DNA of 64,000 nt, taken from NCBI RefSeq assembly GCF_030052815.1, contig NC_079498.1:70790992-70854991 (forward strand), read 5' to 3'. This DNA comes from Hevea brasiliensis. Its lineage: Eukaryota; Streptophyta; Magnoliopsida; Malpighiales; Euphorbiaceae. Shown in pieces: positions 11,041 through 21,038 of the stretch. The number at the start of each line of letters is the position of its first letter. Within the stretch, counting starts at the first letter, position 1. Below the pieces are notes generated by a model, which made no database searches, had not been told where the DNA came from, and worked only from the letters and a program-made list of their open reading frames with translations. The position numbers were made by a program, and so were the translations under genes.

Positions 11041-12010
11041 AGGTGCCTGAAAGGTATTTTTCCGATCTCCAGAATTTTGGTGCCCTAAGAACCTAGAGAT
11101 AAGGATCCTGAAGTTTAAAGAGGTTGGGGATAGGACTTATCAATATCCTTCTGGCTAGACGGGGAAAATGAGACTGATTTACCGACCTCTCATGTATTTA
11201 TTTTACCAATATTTATTTATGACCAATCTACTCGCTTCTTTTACTTCCATTTTATGGCATCTTTGCCGAACTGCTGCTTATGCCACCTAATAGTTTGACT
11301 ATCTTCCTTATGTATTATTCAGATTTTCCCTTTAAGAGAGATCTTTAGGTTGCGATTACTCACGCCTTACGACCATTTGCACTCTACTAGGAACCAGAAA
11401 AGCTTGTATTCAGAAATGACGAAGATTAATAAAAGGCACACTAACCACTAAAGAGATGACCTGAGAATAACATTTCTGGGTCTCTTTGCACGAGATGAAC
11501 TTGGAGAAAAATCACATACGTAAAAAGGACAGAGAGACTACGAAAGAAATGAACGCAAACACTTAATAAAACAGCGACGTGAGCTCTTACCTGGGAGGAG
11601 CTGAATCTGTAGGAATAATTATGGGGTGGCCACTAGAAACAAGACCGCGGACTGGTTAGCCTGAGAGTTGATGTTCACCGTGAACTGGAGGGAGCCTAGC
11701 TATGATGTGATTAGGTCAAGATAACAACTGAGTGGGATTTGAGCTCCAACAGAAGGGACGAAAATAGAGATGATAAAGAGTTGAAAGTGAAGGCGTGATC
11801 AGGTGATGAACAAGCTGGAAATGTAGAGTTCCAGTGTTCAAAATCCTTTTTCAAGAAACACTTCAGAAAACTAGTTTCAAAAGTCTTTCCAATCAATACT
11901 TCAAAGTAGCAGAATAACAAACTGAATGAAATTTTCAGAGTTCTTCTGCTATAATAACAGCCTTTCTTTTTTTTCGTCCGTCCTTCTTTTTCTTGAACAG
12001 TTTTTCATGC

Positions 12011-12022
12011 AGGTATTTATAG
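12011..12022 (-). promoter_or_regulatory. Sense TATA box of Ogre-1 5' LTR
   Basis: Minus-strand CTATAAATACCT followed by GCATGAAAAACTG. The Ogre-2 LTR has the same TATAAATACCTGCATG at 26270. It is the likely promoter of the element's genomic RNA. Confidence 0.7.
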
Positions 12023-12606
12023 GAATCGGGTGCTCCCCATGAAGGGTCAGGATTCATTTTGAGGGAGATGGAGGGTCAGGATTTTGAAGTACATGATCGG
12101 ATGTTCAGGAATTAAAGAGAGTCAAAACGAATGGCTGAGATCGCTTCTCAAAATATTTGTCCTTTTCCTCTTTTAATCCGACGGTCTTGAATCCTTTGTC
12201 CGGAACGACCGGGGCCGAGAGTGAAAGACGCTGGTATAGTCGTCATATCAATTGATACAAGGCTTCCTGATTCATCCTTACAATTGAGATCAAAGGTGGG
12301 GAATGGGATGTACAGAATCACATGACATACCACGGCACTGTCAAGATTAAGTGCGATTCTTAGGCGCGGTGGAGATCTCGCTCGCCACGCTTTAACTACC
12401 TCGCTCGATTCTGACGACGGTTATCGGAATTTGTCTTATTCTTTTTGTCTTCCGATCCCCCCCTAGCTCCCATTCCGATCTCTCATGCTGATCTCCTATC
12501 TCCCTATCTCTGAACATTCGGATATTTGAGAAAAGTGTCGAACAGTGCCGAGTCTCACCAATCGATGCGCCGCTAGAACCTTGCGAGCATTAAATGCTAG
12601 GACTAA

Positions 12607-12614
12607 TATAAATA
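12607..12614 (+). promoter_or_regulatory. Antisense TATA box inside Ogre-1 LTR
   Basis: TATAAATA followed by GGGGAGGG, 154 bp before the ATG at 12761. The second LTR copy has the same arrangement on its own antisense strand (21031-21038; ATG at 20873). Flanks are shared too (GCGAGCATTWAATG upstream). Confidence 0.7.
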
Positions 12615-12760
12615 GGGGAGGGTTAGCGCTTGTTTTCTCATTTCATTTTCGTCTCCCGCTCATAGCTTCAAGTTCTCTCATTTTCTCCTTTCTCAGACAT
12701 CGATTAGACTGCAAGGACTTTGATCTTCTTTTTTGTTTAAGTTCTTTGTTTCTTTTGAAA

Positions 12761-14613
12761 ATGAGCGTGCCGAAGGTCGAGAGCGCGAGCCCTCCTTCCA
12801 TTGAGTTCTCTTGGTCATCGTCGATGAGGAAGAGGCGGCCAAGCACGCAACCCGAACCTCTTAGGGTCCCTGCTCCAGGTCAGGGGCGGGTCGTACCATT
12901 AAGGCGTACGCGCCCTTCAGGTAGGGAGAATCTCCCTATAGACGAGCTACGATCGGTTCTTCGGGAATCCGATCTTCTCGCTTAGCCAAGAATATAACAT
13001 TCGCCCGACTTGTACGAGCTAATCAAGTGCCATGGCGACCTTCGTGTCAATCACTTCTTTGAAGAGAACGACATGGTTATGGTGTACGAGGAACAATTAA
13101 AGGCCTGCCTTCGGTTCCCCCTGGATGACTTCTACAAGGAGGTCTTAAAATTTCATCGAGCATCCATTGTTCAAATTCACCCCAACTCGTGGCGGATCTT
13201 GGTAGCTTTCCGAGGCCTATGCCGAGCTAAGGGAATCGACCTACGGCTAAAGTGTTCGCCAAGCCGCACCGCTAACTCACCGAAAGGACGATGACCACTG
13301 GTTCTTTCAGGCGAAGCCTAGTTGCGGGCTCTTGTCCGATCTGCCCTCGTCCCTTAAGAACTGGAAGAATCGTTTCTTCATTGTGAGGAGCAAAGATCCG
13401 AGCCGCTTTGAGGATTTCCCAGCACTGGTGGTACGGGGACCCTTGCTTCCAACCATATTACCTCGAGCGAAGAGGAAAGTTTGATAGTGATGGATCCAAG
13501 AGTGAGGCTGCCACTAAAAAGTATTCTTGTTTGGATTCGTGATCGCCGAGCCGCACCATTGGATCGTTTCAATCGCTCACCGCCAAGACCGCGAACTTCC
13601 GCTCTCTAACCTCGGCATCGGTATTTTCTATATCTCAATTCTCACGACCTTAGTGATCTCACTAACCTTTTCTTTGTGCAGGTATGGCGGGTGGTGAAGG
13701 TCATAGGAAGCGGAAAATGGAAAGAGAGATCTTCCGGAAAGTAAACGAGATGAAGCCTTCAGAAGGACTCCAAACACCTGGTCGCGAGCCTGGGGAGATA
13801 CAAGGAGATCCTCCCCAACCTTCGGTCCTCGACCATCGGCTACCCGATCTCCTCCTAGATCGGAAGAGCAGCCTCGATTCTTGCAGCTTGTCCCAAGCGC
13901 GAAAGGGGACCTACTCAAGCTTCGAGGACCTCCTCTCGGGCGCTCGACATCGATCGACTCCTTGAAGGATAACCGAATCATAAGGAGAACCCCGGTTTTG
14001 CTAAAGTCCCGGGTCTACCATCTTCTTTCAGAGGATCGACAAAGCTATCCTGCAGTGGCCTTCATGACATATAGACTCGGAAAATGAGCTTAAACGTGGA
14101 GTGTCCGTGAACTGCACCATGATCCGAAAGGATTCACCGGGTAAGGAGATCGGGAAGAAGAACCAGGAAGTGGATTCCCTCCGATCCGAACTCTCATCGG
14201 CTCGGGATTATATATCTCAGGTCGAGGGACGGGCAAAGCTCCATGAAGACCGGTTGGCCGAACAGAACCGTATTTCGGACGAGAGGGACCGCGCTCTTAA
14301 GGAAGTCCAGGCGCTCCACGCCAATGCATCCTCTCAGGTCGCTCAACTTATAGAGGAACTCGAGGCGAAGGATAAGGAGCTTAAGGAGAGGGATGAGGAG
14401 ATGGTGACGGGAATAGCTGAGGCCTATGTGAAGGCTCACAAGGATCTCTTGGCCGCACTCCAGGAGCGTTACCCAGAAGAAGACTTTTCTTGGATGGACG
14501 ACCTGGCACCCGGGGGCGATGGTGAAGATAGTGAGGATGAAGCCGAGGGTGAGAGGGAGAGAGGGAGTGATCCAAATGTAGATCAGGCTGGGGGTGATCC
14601 CCCAGCCGAATAA
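12761..14613 (+). pseudogene. Antisense LTR gene: Transposase_28-like domain plus coiled coil (copy 1)
   Basis: Plus-strand gene antisense to Ogre-1, wholly inside its LTR. ATG at 12761 opens MSVPKVESASPPSIEFSW and a basic, Pro-rich stretch with SGRENLPIDELRSVLRESDL. Two compensating frameshifts near 12980-13010 (LSQEYNI in one frame) break it. Then comes the core: ELIKCHGDLRVNHFFEENDM, VYEEQLKACLRFPLDDFYKE, VLKFHRASIVQIHPNSWRIL, VAFRGLC. This is the pattern I know as the putative gypsy-type transposon domain (Transposase_28, PF04195). More frames break before WFFQAKP and LPSSLKNWKNRFFIV. After the intron at 13621-13681 the frame resumes MAGGEGHRKRK. The last 170 codons (14101-14613) are a clean coiled coil with LLAALQERYPEEDFSWMDDL and an acidic tail ending GGDPPAE. 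Function unknown. Confidence 0.75.
13621..13681 (+). other. 61-nt intron of antisense LTR gene, copy 1
   Basis: Donor ATCG|GTATTTTC and acceptor TTTTCTTTGTGCAG|GTATGGCGGG. Copy 2 has a GT-AG intron of exactly the same length at the same place (16274-16334), and both share GTGATCTCACTAAC about 15-25 nt before the acceptor, a plausible branch region. Confidence 0.65.
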
Positions 14614-15021
14614 CTTGTACAAATTATGACATGAAATGAAATGCCTTTTGTTCAATGAATGATTGTGATCGGAAAATTTTAAACCATTATTTGTCTGAGT
14701 ATTTGATTGTATGAGCACAGCAAAACAAAAACTAAATGTGATTATTAATCTAAGTATGAGAGATCGGAAAGCACTTTGAACATGAGATCGGTAGGGAAGA
14801 AATGCTGAACAGAACTTGACCGAAAATTTAACTCGAACACTTAAGATCGGAATCGAACCAAAACTTTAGCTCTTAAACTTTCGGAAAGGAGGTCGGCAAT
14901 AAAACTGGTAGGAAAAGATCTAGTGCTAGTTCACTCCATTTATCAACAGGGATCGGGAATATTCTTGACAGGTCCGGAAATCCGGCAACGGGTTTGAAGG
15001 ATCGGTAAATGATTTGAGAGA
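14614..15021. other. Ogre-1 LTR outer part after antisense gene
   Basis: Contains the 3' flank of the antisense gene and several GATCGG-type motifs. No ORF. The first 160 bp align with 15220-15377 (minus) of the second LTR; the rest has no partner in this window. Confidence 0.5.
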
Positions 15022-15377
15022 TCGGCTGAGTTTCAAGGGATGCGTAGGACTTATCATTGATTCACGTCTTTGCGAGGAGAGGTCGGAAATGTGACCGCCT
15101 ACCAAAGAGGGATCGGAAACGTGATTAGCTACTCCGAGGAAACTTAGCACCGGGGATCGGTTTCAAAGTATTTTGGGGATCGGCCAAAATATGGTGTCGA
15201 CACTTACGACTGATGTCTTTCCGATCTCTTATACTTAGGTTAATAGTTGCTTTAAAGTTTAATGTTCTAATACGTTCAAACAATCAAGTACTCATACAAT
15301 TGGGACGCTTTATGATCTCATCAAGAAATTGAACAAAAGAGAGGACTTCAATTCATTTCGAAATAAAAATTTACAAG

Positions 15378-16979
15378 TCATTCGGTAGGAGGGTCTCCCC
15401 CAACCTGCTCCCCAGATACATTATCAATTCTTTCATCCCTTCCCTCTCTCTCGGGCTTCTCCTCGCTCTCCTCTTCATCTCTAGGAGCAAGATCCACCAT
15501 CTAGGAGAAATCTTCCCTAGGATAACGCCTTTCAAGCTCGGCCAGCAGATCGTCATGTTCATTCACATAGGCGCTAGCTTCCATCATCACAGCCTCTTCT
15601 TCTTTCACTCTTATCTCTTCGGTAAAGCGAGTGACATCGGTAGTTCAGAGGGCCCGAGCTTCTTCTAGTTCTCGCTCCAGTTCGGCTATCTTATCCTCAT
15701 AGGATTTCATCCAACCCTCAATCTCAGTGATATAGTCCTGGGCAGACGAAAGTTGGGCTTGGGCAGAAGCAACATCCTGGACCGCCTTCATAATTTCCTG
15801 CCTCAGGAGATGAGCCCTTTCCCTGATTATGTATTGGTTCACCAGGCTCTCTATGATCAAACTCATCGTCTGAGCCAAGAGATTATCAAGGTTATCCGAG
15901 GTCAGCCTGTTCCGGTCATCCTGGAGGGATATTGTGGCACCCAGAACTTTGGCCAAGCCCGGATTCCCTTGAACTAATCAGTTTTTCTCTAGAGAGTGAA
16001 TGAGGACTTGGGCACCATGGGAAAGGGTCCTTATAGTAGATTGAGAAGATCCTCCCTCAGCACTTGAGGAAACAGGCAGAGGTGGCTGTTCTTCCTATTA
16101 AGGAGGGGAAGGAGCGATCTCCACCTCTGGGAGCAGTTGTTCTGAAGGACGGGATGAAGAGCCCGGCACTTCTCCCAAATCTTGCCTTGGCATCTGGGAT
16201 GTTTCTCATACCTTTCAGGAGACCTCTCTTTTTTGCTTGTGGTTCTTCTTTGCGCCTTTGCCTCCAGCCATTCCTGCACGGAAAAATAGTTAGTGAGATC
16301 ACCTAAGTCAGGAGGCTAAAGATTTAGGTTATACCGATCCCGGGTCCGAGGTCAGAGAGCTGCAGTTCATAATCCTCATTGGCGATCATCTGCATTAGCC
16401 ACCACCTCAGTTCGGCCATTATTGCATATGGGCAAGATTACTTATGGGTGGCCACCTACTCCTTCAATTCCTTTACCATGGCCTCCTCGTCTCTATTCAA
16501 GGTGATATTTTTTGGAGCCAAGGGGACTAGGTACTGCCAACTGCGTGGAAAACCCTCGAAGCCATTCAGAATCTTGCTCCTCAATATAAAGAATCAGTTC
16601 TTCCAGTTCTTCATTGAAGAGGGGAGGTCGGTAAAAGGCCCACAGTGCAGCTTGGCTTGGAAGAACTAGTACTCATCGTCCTTCTGGCGAGTAAGCCTAT
16701 GTAACTCGGTAAAAACCTTCGCTGTAGGCTCGAGCTTTTTGGCTCAGCATAACCCTCTGAAAGCCACCAGAATCCGCCATGAATTAGGGTGCACTTGGGC
16801 TATGCTTACATGATGAAGCTTCAAAACGGCCTTAAAGAAATAGTCCAAGGGAAACCGAAGTTCGGCCTTCAATTGCTCCTCATACACCGTGATCACGTCA
16901 TTTTTTTCGAAGAAATGATTGGCTCGGAGATTGCTATGGCATCGTATAAGCTCAAAAGAGTCAGTTCAGAGGTTATACT
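15378..16979 (-). pseudogene. Antisense LTR gene, copy 2, 3' part
   Basis: Minus-strand continuation of the gene whose start is at 20873, cut by the solo LTR 16980-20630. From 16979 downward it reads FELIRCHSNLRANHFFEKND, VYEEQLKAELRFPLDYFFKA, VLKLHHVSIAQVHPNSWRIL, VAFRGLC: the same Transposase_28-like core as copy 1. LPSSMKNWKN follows, then a 61-nt intron (16274-16334). The coiled coil is at 15645-15956 (AQLSSAQDYITEIEGWMKSY). The tail ends AELERRYPREDFS, a stop, MVDLAP, then GGDPPTE before a TGA at 15378. In-frame stops include one before TDSFELIR, one after EEARAL and one after DFS. Clearly dead, yet similar along its whole length. Confidence 0.75.
16274..16334 (-). other. 61-nt intron of antisense LTR gene, copy 2
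   Basis: Minus-strand donor ATCG|GTATAACC and acceptor TTTTTCCGTGCAG|GAATGGCTGG. Same length and same flanking exon sequence as copy 1 at 13621-13681. Confidence 0.65.
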
Positions 16980-19900
16980 TGTAACACCACTATGTTCGGT
17001 AGTACGTTCTACTGTTCCGATTACTAGTGTCTGTCCGGACAGCTAGGATGCCTGGAATTATACTTAAATATTAATGAGGAGACATAAAATAATGAAATAC
17101 AATAGAGGAAAATACAAGAAAAATAAAAGAAAATAAGAGTAATGAAATGTAACTAAGTTAAACGAGCCCAAAACTATAGCGATGGGTGACCGCACCGGGA
17201 AGTTGCGGTGTTGACTGTTGACTAGCCCTGGACCACGGGGAACTCTGGAAAATATTTTTAAGACTTAAATAAACATATATTGACTTAAATAAACATATAT
17301 TGAAGTATAAATGACATTAGAAATGTCAAAGAAAAATTAATTAATTAGTACAAAGAAAAATAAAAAAATTGAGAAACCGATAAAAATCGGTGTTACCGAA
17401 AAAGTCCGAATTTAACCCGAAGAGGGGCATTTTGGTCAATTGACACCTAGAGTTGACTTTTGACCTTAATTTCCATTAAAAATAAGTGGTATTATACTTT
17501 GAAAATGTCATGAAAAATAAAAATGAGGTACATTATATAAATAGTGGAAGAAATGAGGCAAATGTACAAATTATGGAACTTTAAGTAATTAAATCATTAA
17601 TTTATGGTGAGTGCTCCACTAACTCAAATTTTGGGACACATATATAAGCCAATTTGGGACAGAAATGTTCATCTTCAACCTTGGAAACAAACAAGCTGAG
17701 AGAAACACCAAGGAAATCCTCCATGGCCAAACCTCACACCACCACCATGCACTCATGATTCAAGTCTCCTTTCCACTTGGTTTCTTCATTAAAGCTTGCA
17801 CACACACCTTGGGCAGCATGTTGGAAGCAAAAAGAAGAGGATTTGATGAAGTTTTGGTGAAGCTCAAAAAAGGTTAGTGCTTAATCTTCCCATTTTCCTT
17901 CATTAATCCTTGTGTTGAGCTTTGGGTAAGTTGAATTGCTAAGAAAAATTGAGGAAACGAATGAGTATTGGTGAACCTTAATTTTGGTAGCCATGAAAAT
18001 GCATGGTTAGTGACTTATTCTTATATTTAATGGATGGGAATTAAGGTTGATTAACTCAAATGGAAGTTGTGGTAAGTTAATATCCAAGTATGTGTATGTT
18101 AGTGCTTGAATTAAGAGTTTAATAGTGGGACTTTGATGCTTTAGTAAACTATCATGTTGGGCAGCCGTAAATATCATGAATTTGTGTGTGAGTTTATGAA
18201 ATTTATCAATGAAATATGATGGTGCTGAATAGTGGGCAGTTTATGTAATTGCTATGGAAGTGTATGTGTGATATATGTGTTGTTGTACATTGAATTTGGG
18301 TTGAAGTAAATGTTAAACATTAATGGTTTATTGTGTGCATTGAGCACTTGAGTGTTCTGCCCAAAATATTTGTGGAATTGTGTACAATATATATAGAAGT
18401 ACCATGATTAAATGTTGAAGTATTGGGGGGAGGAGGATTGTCAAAATTGGAAGTGTGATGTTCAAATGCAGGTTGTCTATGTTGACAGCACCTAAATTAT
18501 GTCATAAATGCAAAACTGTGAACCTAATTGGTATGAGGCCAATAAAGGGTGAAACTAGACACCAAATGGGCCAACTTTCATGCAGAAATGTTGCCAAAAT
18601 TCTGCCTAGAAACTGACCTTAAAAATGACCAAATCCGAAATGGCAACCTTGCAAACCCAGATTTTTGACCATATGAATAGTAGTCATTAGGATGACCATA
18701 ACTCACTCAAAATAGGTCCAATTGACCTGAACATTTTACCATGGATAGCTTAGACATAGAGCTACAATTCTTATGAAGACACCAAAGCACAGAAATGGCC
18801 AAAACCAAGTCAAATAGCTTGCACAAGTTCCGGTACCAAAACAGCCAGAACTAAATGTGACCTAAAATTGATCAAATCTTGGTCTATACAACTCATAATG
18901 ACCTGAAATTTTGCCCCAAGTGCAATAAGACATAGAGCTACAATTTTTCTTCTTTGACCAGAAGCTAAAAACCAAGAGAAATAGGACTTTAAGCTAGACC
19001 AATTTAGCACACAAAAATTGAGAACTTGACATTTACATACAATGATGCTTGAAATAATTTAGCAATGAATGCCAACCTGTAAAAATGGTAAATTGCACTA
19101 TATTGGTAGCATATTGAAATGCAAAATGTGACATATTGGTAACATTAAACCTAATTCACCTAGAATGCATCAAGGGTCAACATTATAGGTTGACTAAGGA
19201 AAACAATAGAATTAAATAAATTAATTATTGAACCTTATTGACAGAGGCAGTTTAAATGAGTATTAAAACACTTCAAATTGTGTGTTTCAGTTAGCAAAGA
19301 CTCAGGAAAGGGGAAGGAAACATTGAGTCAAGGCCTAGAGGCGACTCAAACCAAGTCTGTGCATAATACTTTTTATATTCACTGCTTTTACTAGAAACTT
19401 TATTTGGAGAAATGAGTTATGAATAATTTTTTATTGTTTTGGCTTTGGGAATTTTATTTGTGTTGCCTACTTTGTAAATGGAAATTTTGAGATAAAATTT
19501 GTTTAGTGGTATTAGGGCAAAGTAAGGACGGCGATACGTAACACCTACAATTCCTAAGAACTCTCACGTGTGAACTCAGGAGCTTGCAGGGACGGTGATA
19601 CATAACATCTGCAAGTGCTCTGATAGGTACACTATATTCCTCGTCCATTTATGGGGTGAGTATGACTATATTCCTCCCTCTTAGACTTGCTAGTCTGAGG
19701 TGAGTATGGATGAGCTCTCATTAGCTAGCTAGCCACCTTCCTCATTGATTTCGATTAGTGGGGTGAGTTTGCCTAGTCGTGGTGTACAACACGGCATGTT
19801 TGGAAAAATTTGTGTCATGACCTAAGTTGTGTTATTGATTGGCAACACTGTGTTATTAAATTGTTAGATTAAATTTGTGTTATATGAGCTTTGAAAATTG

Positions 19901-20630
19901 TGACATGAAATTATGAATTATTTGATTTGTAAATTATCAATAAAAGTTTTATATACTGCATTTTAAATTGTTCTTATGCATCACTGAGTAAATTTTACTC
20001 AGTGATAGCTTTTTCATCACTGTCACAAGTAGACAGACAGACAAAGCAGCAGAGTAAGCTGCTTGTGCTACACTTTTGGGATTCTGTCGGGTATATTGAG
20101 TATACCATCCTTTTTGTAATTTTTATTGTAATGTATGTATACTGTATGTATATATTGTACTAGTCTTGAGCAGTTTTAAACTAAAATTGTAAATTATTTT
20201 GGCCTGTACAAATATTGTGACATATTTCTCTTATCTCAGCTTTTGGAAACACTGAAAAATTGACGTTGAATTGAGTTGAAAAATATTGAGAAATTTATTG
20301 TGTTGAACTATTATTAGAGTTTGGGATTGAAGAAATATTTTGGAAGTTCTTTTTACAGGTTTTTGAAGAACTTTTTTATTCAAAATATAGATAACACTCT
20401 ACCAAAATTTTTACAGAAATTATTGATACTTTAGATTTGTTATTTGGTTTCACTTTAATTAAAAAAAAATTTTAAAACCTGTCAAAAGTGCTCACCACTT
20501 TAAAAAGAAGTAAGAAATTGTTTAAAATCCCTTGTAGTGTATTTAATGGGTTACCAATAGGCGAAGTACGATAATCCATTTGGTGTACTATGAGATCATG
20601 TTACATCTTACGGAGGCGTAGGGTGTGACA
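16980..20630 (+). mobile_element. Solo LTR A, Tekay-like (3651 bp)
   Basis: Starts TGTAACACCAC, ends GGGTGTGACA, and is flanked by the 5-bp duplication ATACT (16975-16979 and 20631-20635). It splits the antisense gene copy 2, whose frame resumes on the other side. It shares blocks with the Tekay LTR at 26653 (AACGAGCCnAAAnCYRTAGC, GATGGGTGACCGCACCGGGA) and has a TATA at 17640-17650 (CACATATATAAGCC), a donor-like AAGGTTAGTGC at 17871, a twin hairpin at 19981 and an acceptor-like TTTTTACAGGTTTTTGAAGA near 20350. No internal genes: a recombined single LTR. Confidence 0.9.
19981..20005 (+). other. Hairpin 1 of the twin-hairpin element in solo LTR A
   Basis: Perfect 12-bp arms TCACTGAGTAAA and TTTACTCAGTGA around a single T. 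It is followed by a weaker second stem (ATAGC region). Same position, about 650 nt before the LTR end, as in the other Tekay-type LTRs. Confidence 0.75.
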
Positions 20631-20873
20631 ATACTCTTGACTAATGGACTGTAGGTCAGTTTCTTTAAGGACTAATGGCAATTCATCCAGGGGGAGATTT
20701 TCTTTCCTCGAAGTAGAGGCCTGTTTGAATTGAGCCACTCGACCACGAGCTGGGACAGAGGTTGCAGAAGGTTTAGGTCGTCCACTTGGCCTAATTACCT
20801 CAACTTCATCCAATGTCCACGAGATGTGAACGGAAGGTGGGCTAGCAACTCTCTGACCCTTAGCACTGCTCAT
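20631..20873 (-). pseudogene. Antisense LTR gene, copy 2, 5' part
   Basis: ATG at 20873 (minus). It reads MSSAKGQRVASPPSVHISWT, then GRPKPSATSVPARGRVAQ, SRKENLPLDELPLVLKETDL and QSISQEY, where the solo LTR interrupts it. This matches copy 1 (ASPPSIEFSW, SGRENLPIDELRSVLRESDL, LSQEY). The frame continues at 16979 across the ATACT duplication. Confidence 0.8.
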
Positions 20874-21030
20874 TTTCAAGGAAAACAAAAGAAATTAACC
20901 AAGAAGAGAATCAAAATCCTTACCGGAATGTGATCGGTGTCGAAAAACTTAAGAAAATGAGAGAAAACTCTAAGATTGCTAAGAGAGGTTCTGAAAATGA
21001 CATAAGGAAATGACTGACTCACCTTGCCCC

Positions 21031-21038
21031 TATTTATA
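21031..21038 (-). promoter_or_regulatory. Antisense TATA box inside Ogre-2 LTR
   Basis: Minus-strand TATAAATAGGGGCAAGG, about 160 bp before the ATG at 20873, matching the TATA at 12607 in copy 1. Confidence 0.65.

Larger units (their letters stand above)
1..15202 (-). mobile_element. Ogre-1: Tat-lineage (Ogre-type) Ty3/gypsy retrotransposon, decayed, 3' LTR cut by window edge
   Basis: Minus-strand LTR element. Seen: the first 178 bases match 15022-15202 almost base for base (LTR start TGTCGACACC read on the minus strand), a PPT next to the left copy, a PBS-like site at 10360-10373, and between them pol, gag and an extra ORF in the order expected for a minus-strand element. Ogre hallmarks: LTR near 4.8 kb, an extra ORF before gag, two successive RNase H domains, an intron just before the RT region, and tandem repeats before the PPT. 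Every coding part is frameshifted or carries stops, and no protease motif is recognisable between gag and RT, so the copy is dead. It ends inside the older Ogre-2 LTR at 15203. The likely target duplication (CTTAC, 15203-15207) cannot be checked because the left end lies outside the window. Confidence 0.88.
10383..15202 (-). repeat. Ogre-1 5' LTR (about 4.8 kb)
   Basis: Runs from TGTCGACACC (minus, at 15202) to a CA next to the PBS at 10383. The outer 180 bp match the 3' LTR start at 1-178. It contains a sense TATA box (12011-12022), a run of R/U5 hairpin repeats (10715-11035) and, antisense, a complete transcription unit with TATA, ATG, intron and stop (12607-14613). The inner end aligns with 39290-39425 of Ogre-2, including the conserved blocks GGTGGGGAAGGTGTTAGGCA and AGATTCTAGGTTCGGGG. 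Confidence 0.85.

Noticed and set aside
11711..11920. 69-codon minus-strand frame in the Ogre-1 LTR
   Set aside because: No counterpart in the Ogre-2 LTR and no recognisable motif.
14194..14718. Open minus-strand frame of 174 codons
   Set aside because: Shadow of the coiled-coil exon of the antisense LTR gene on the plus strand; its composition is Leu/His/Ser-rich without domain motifs.
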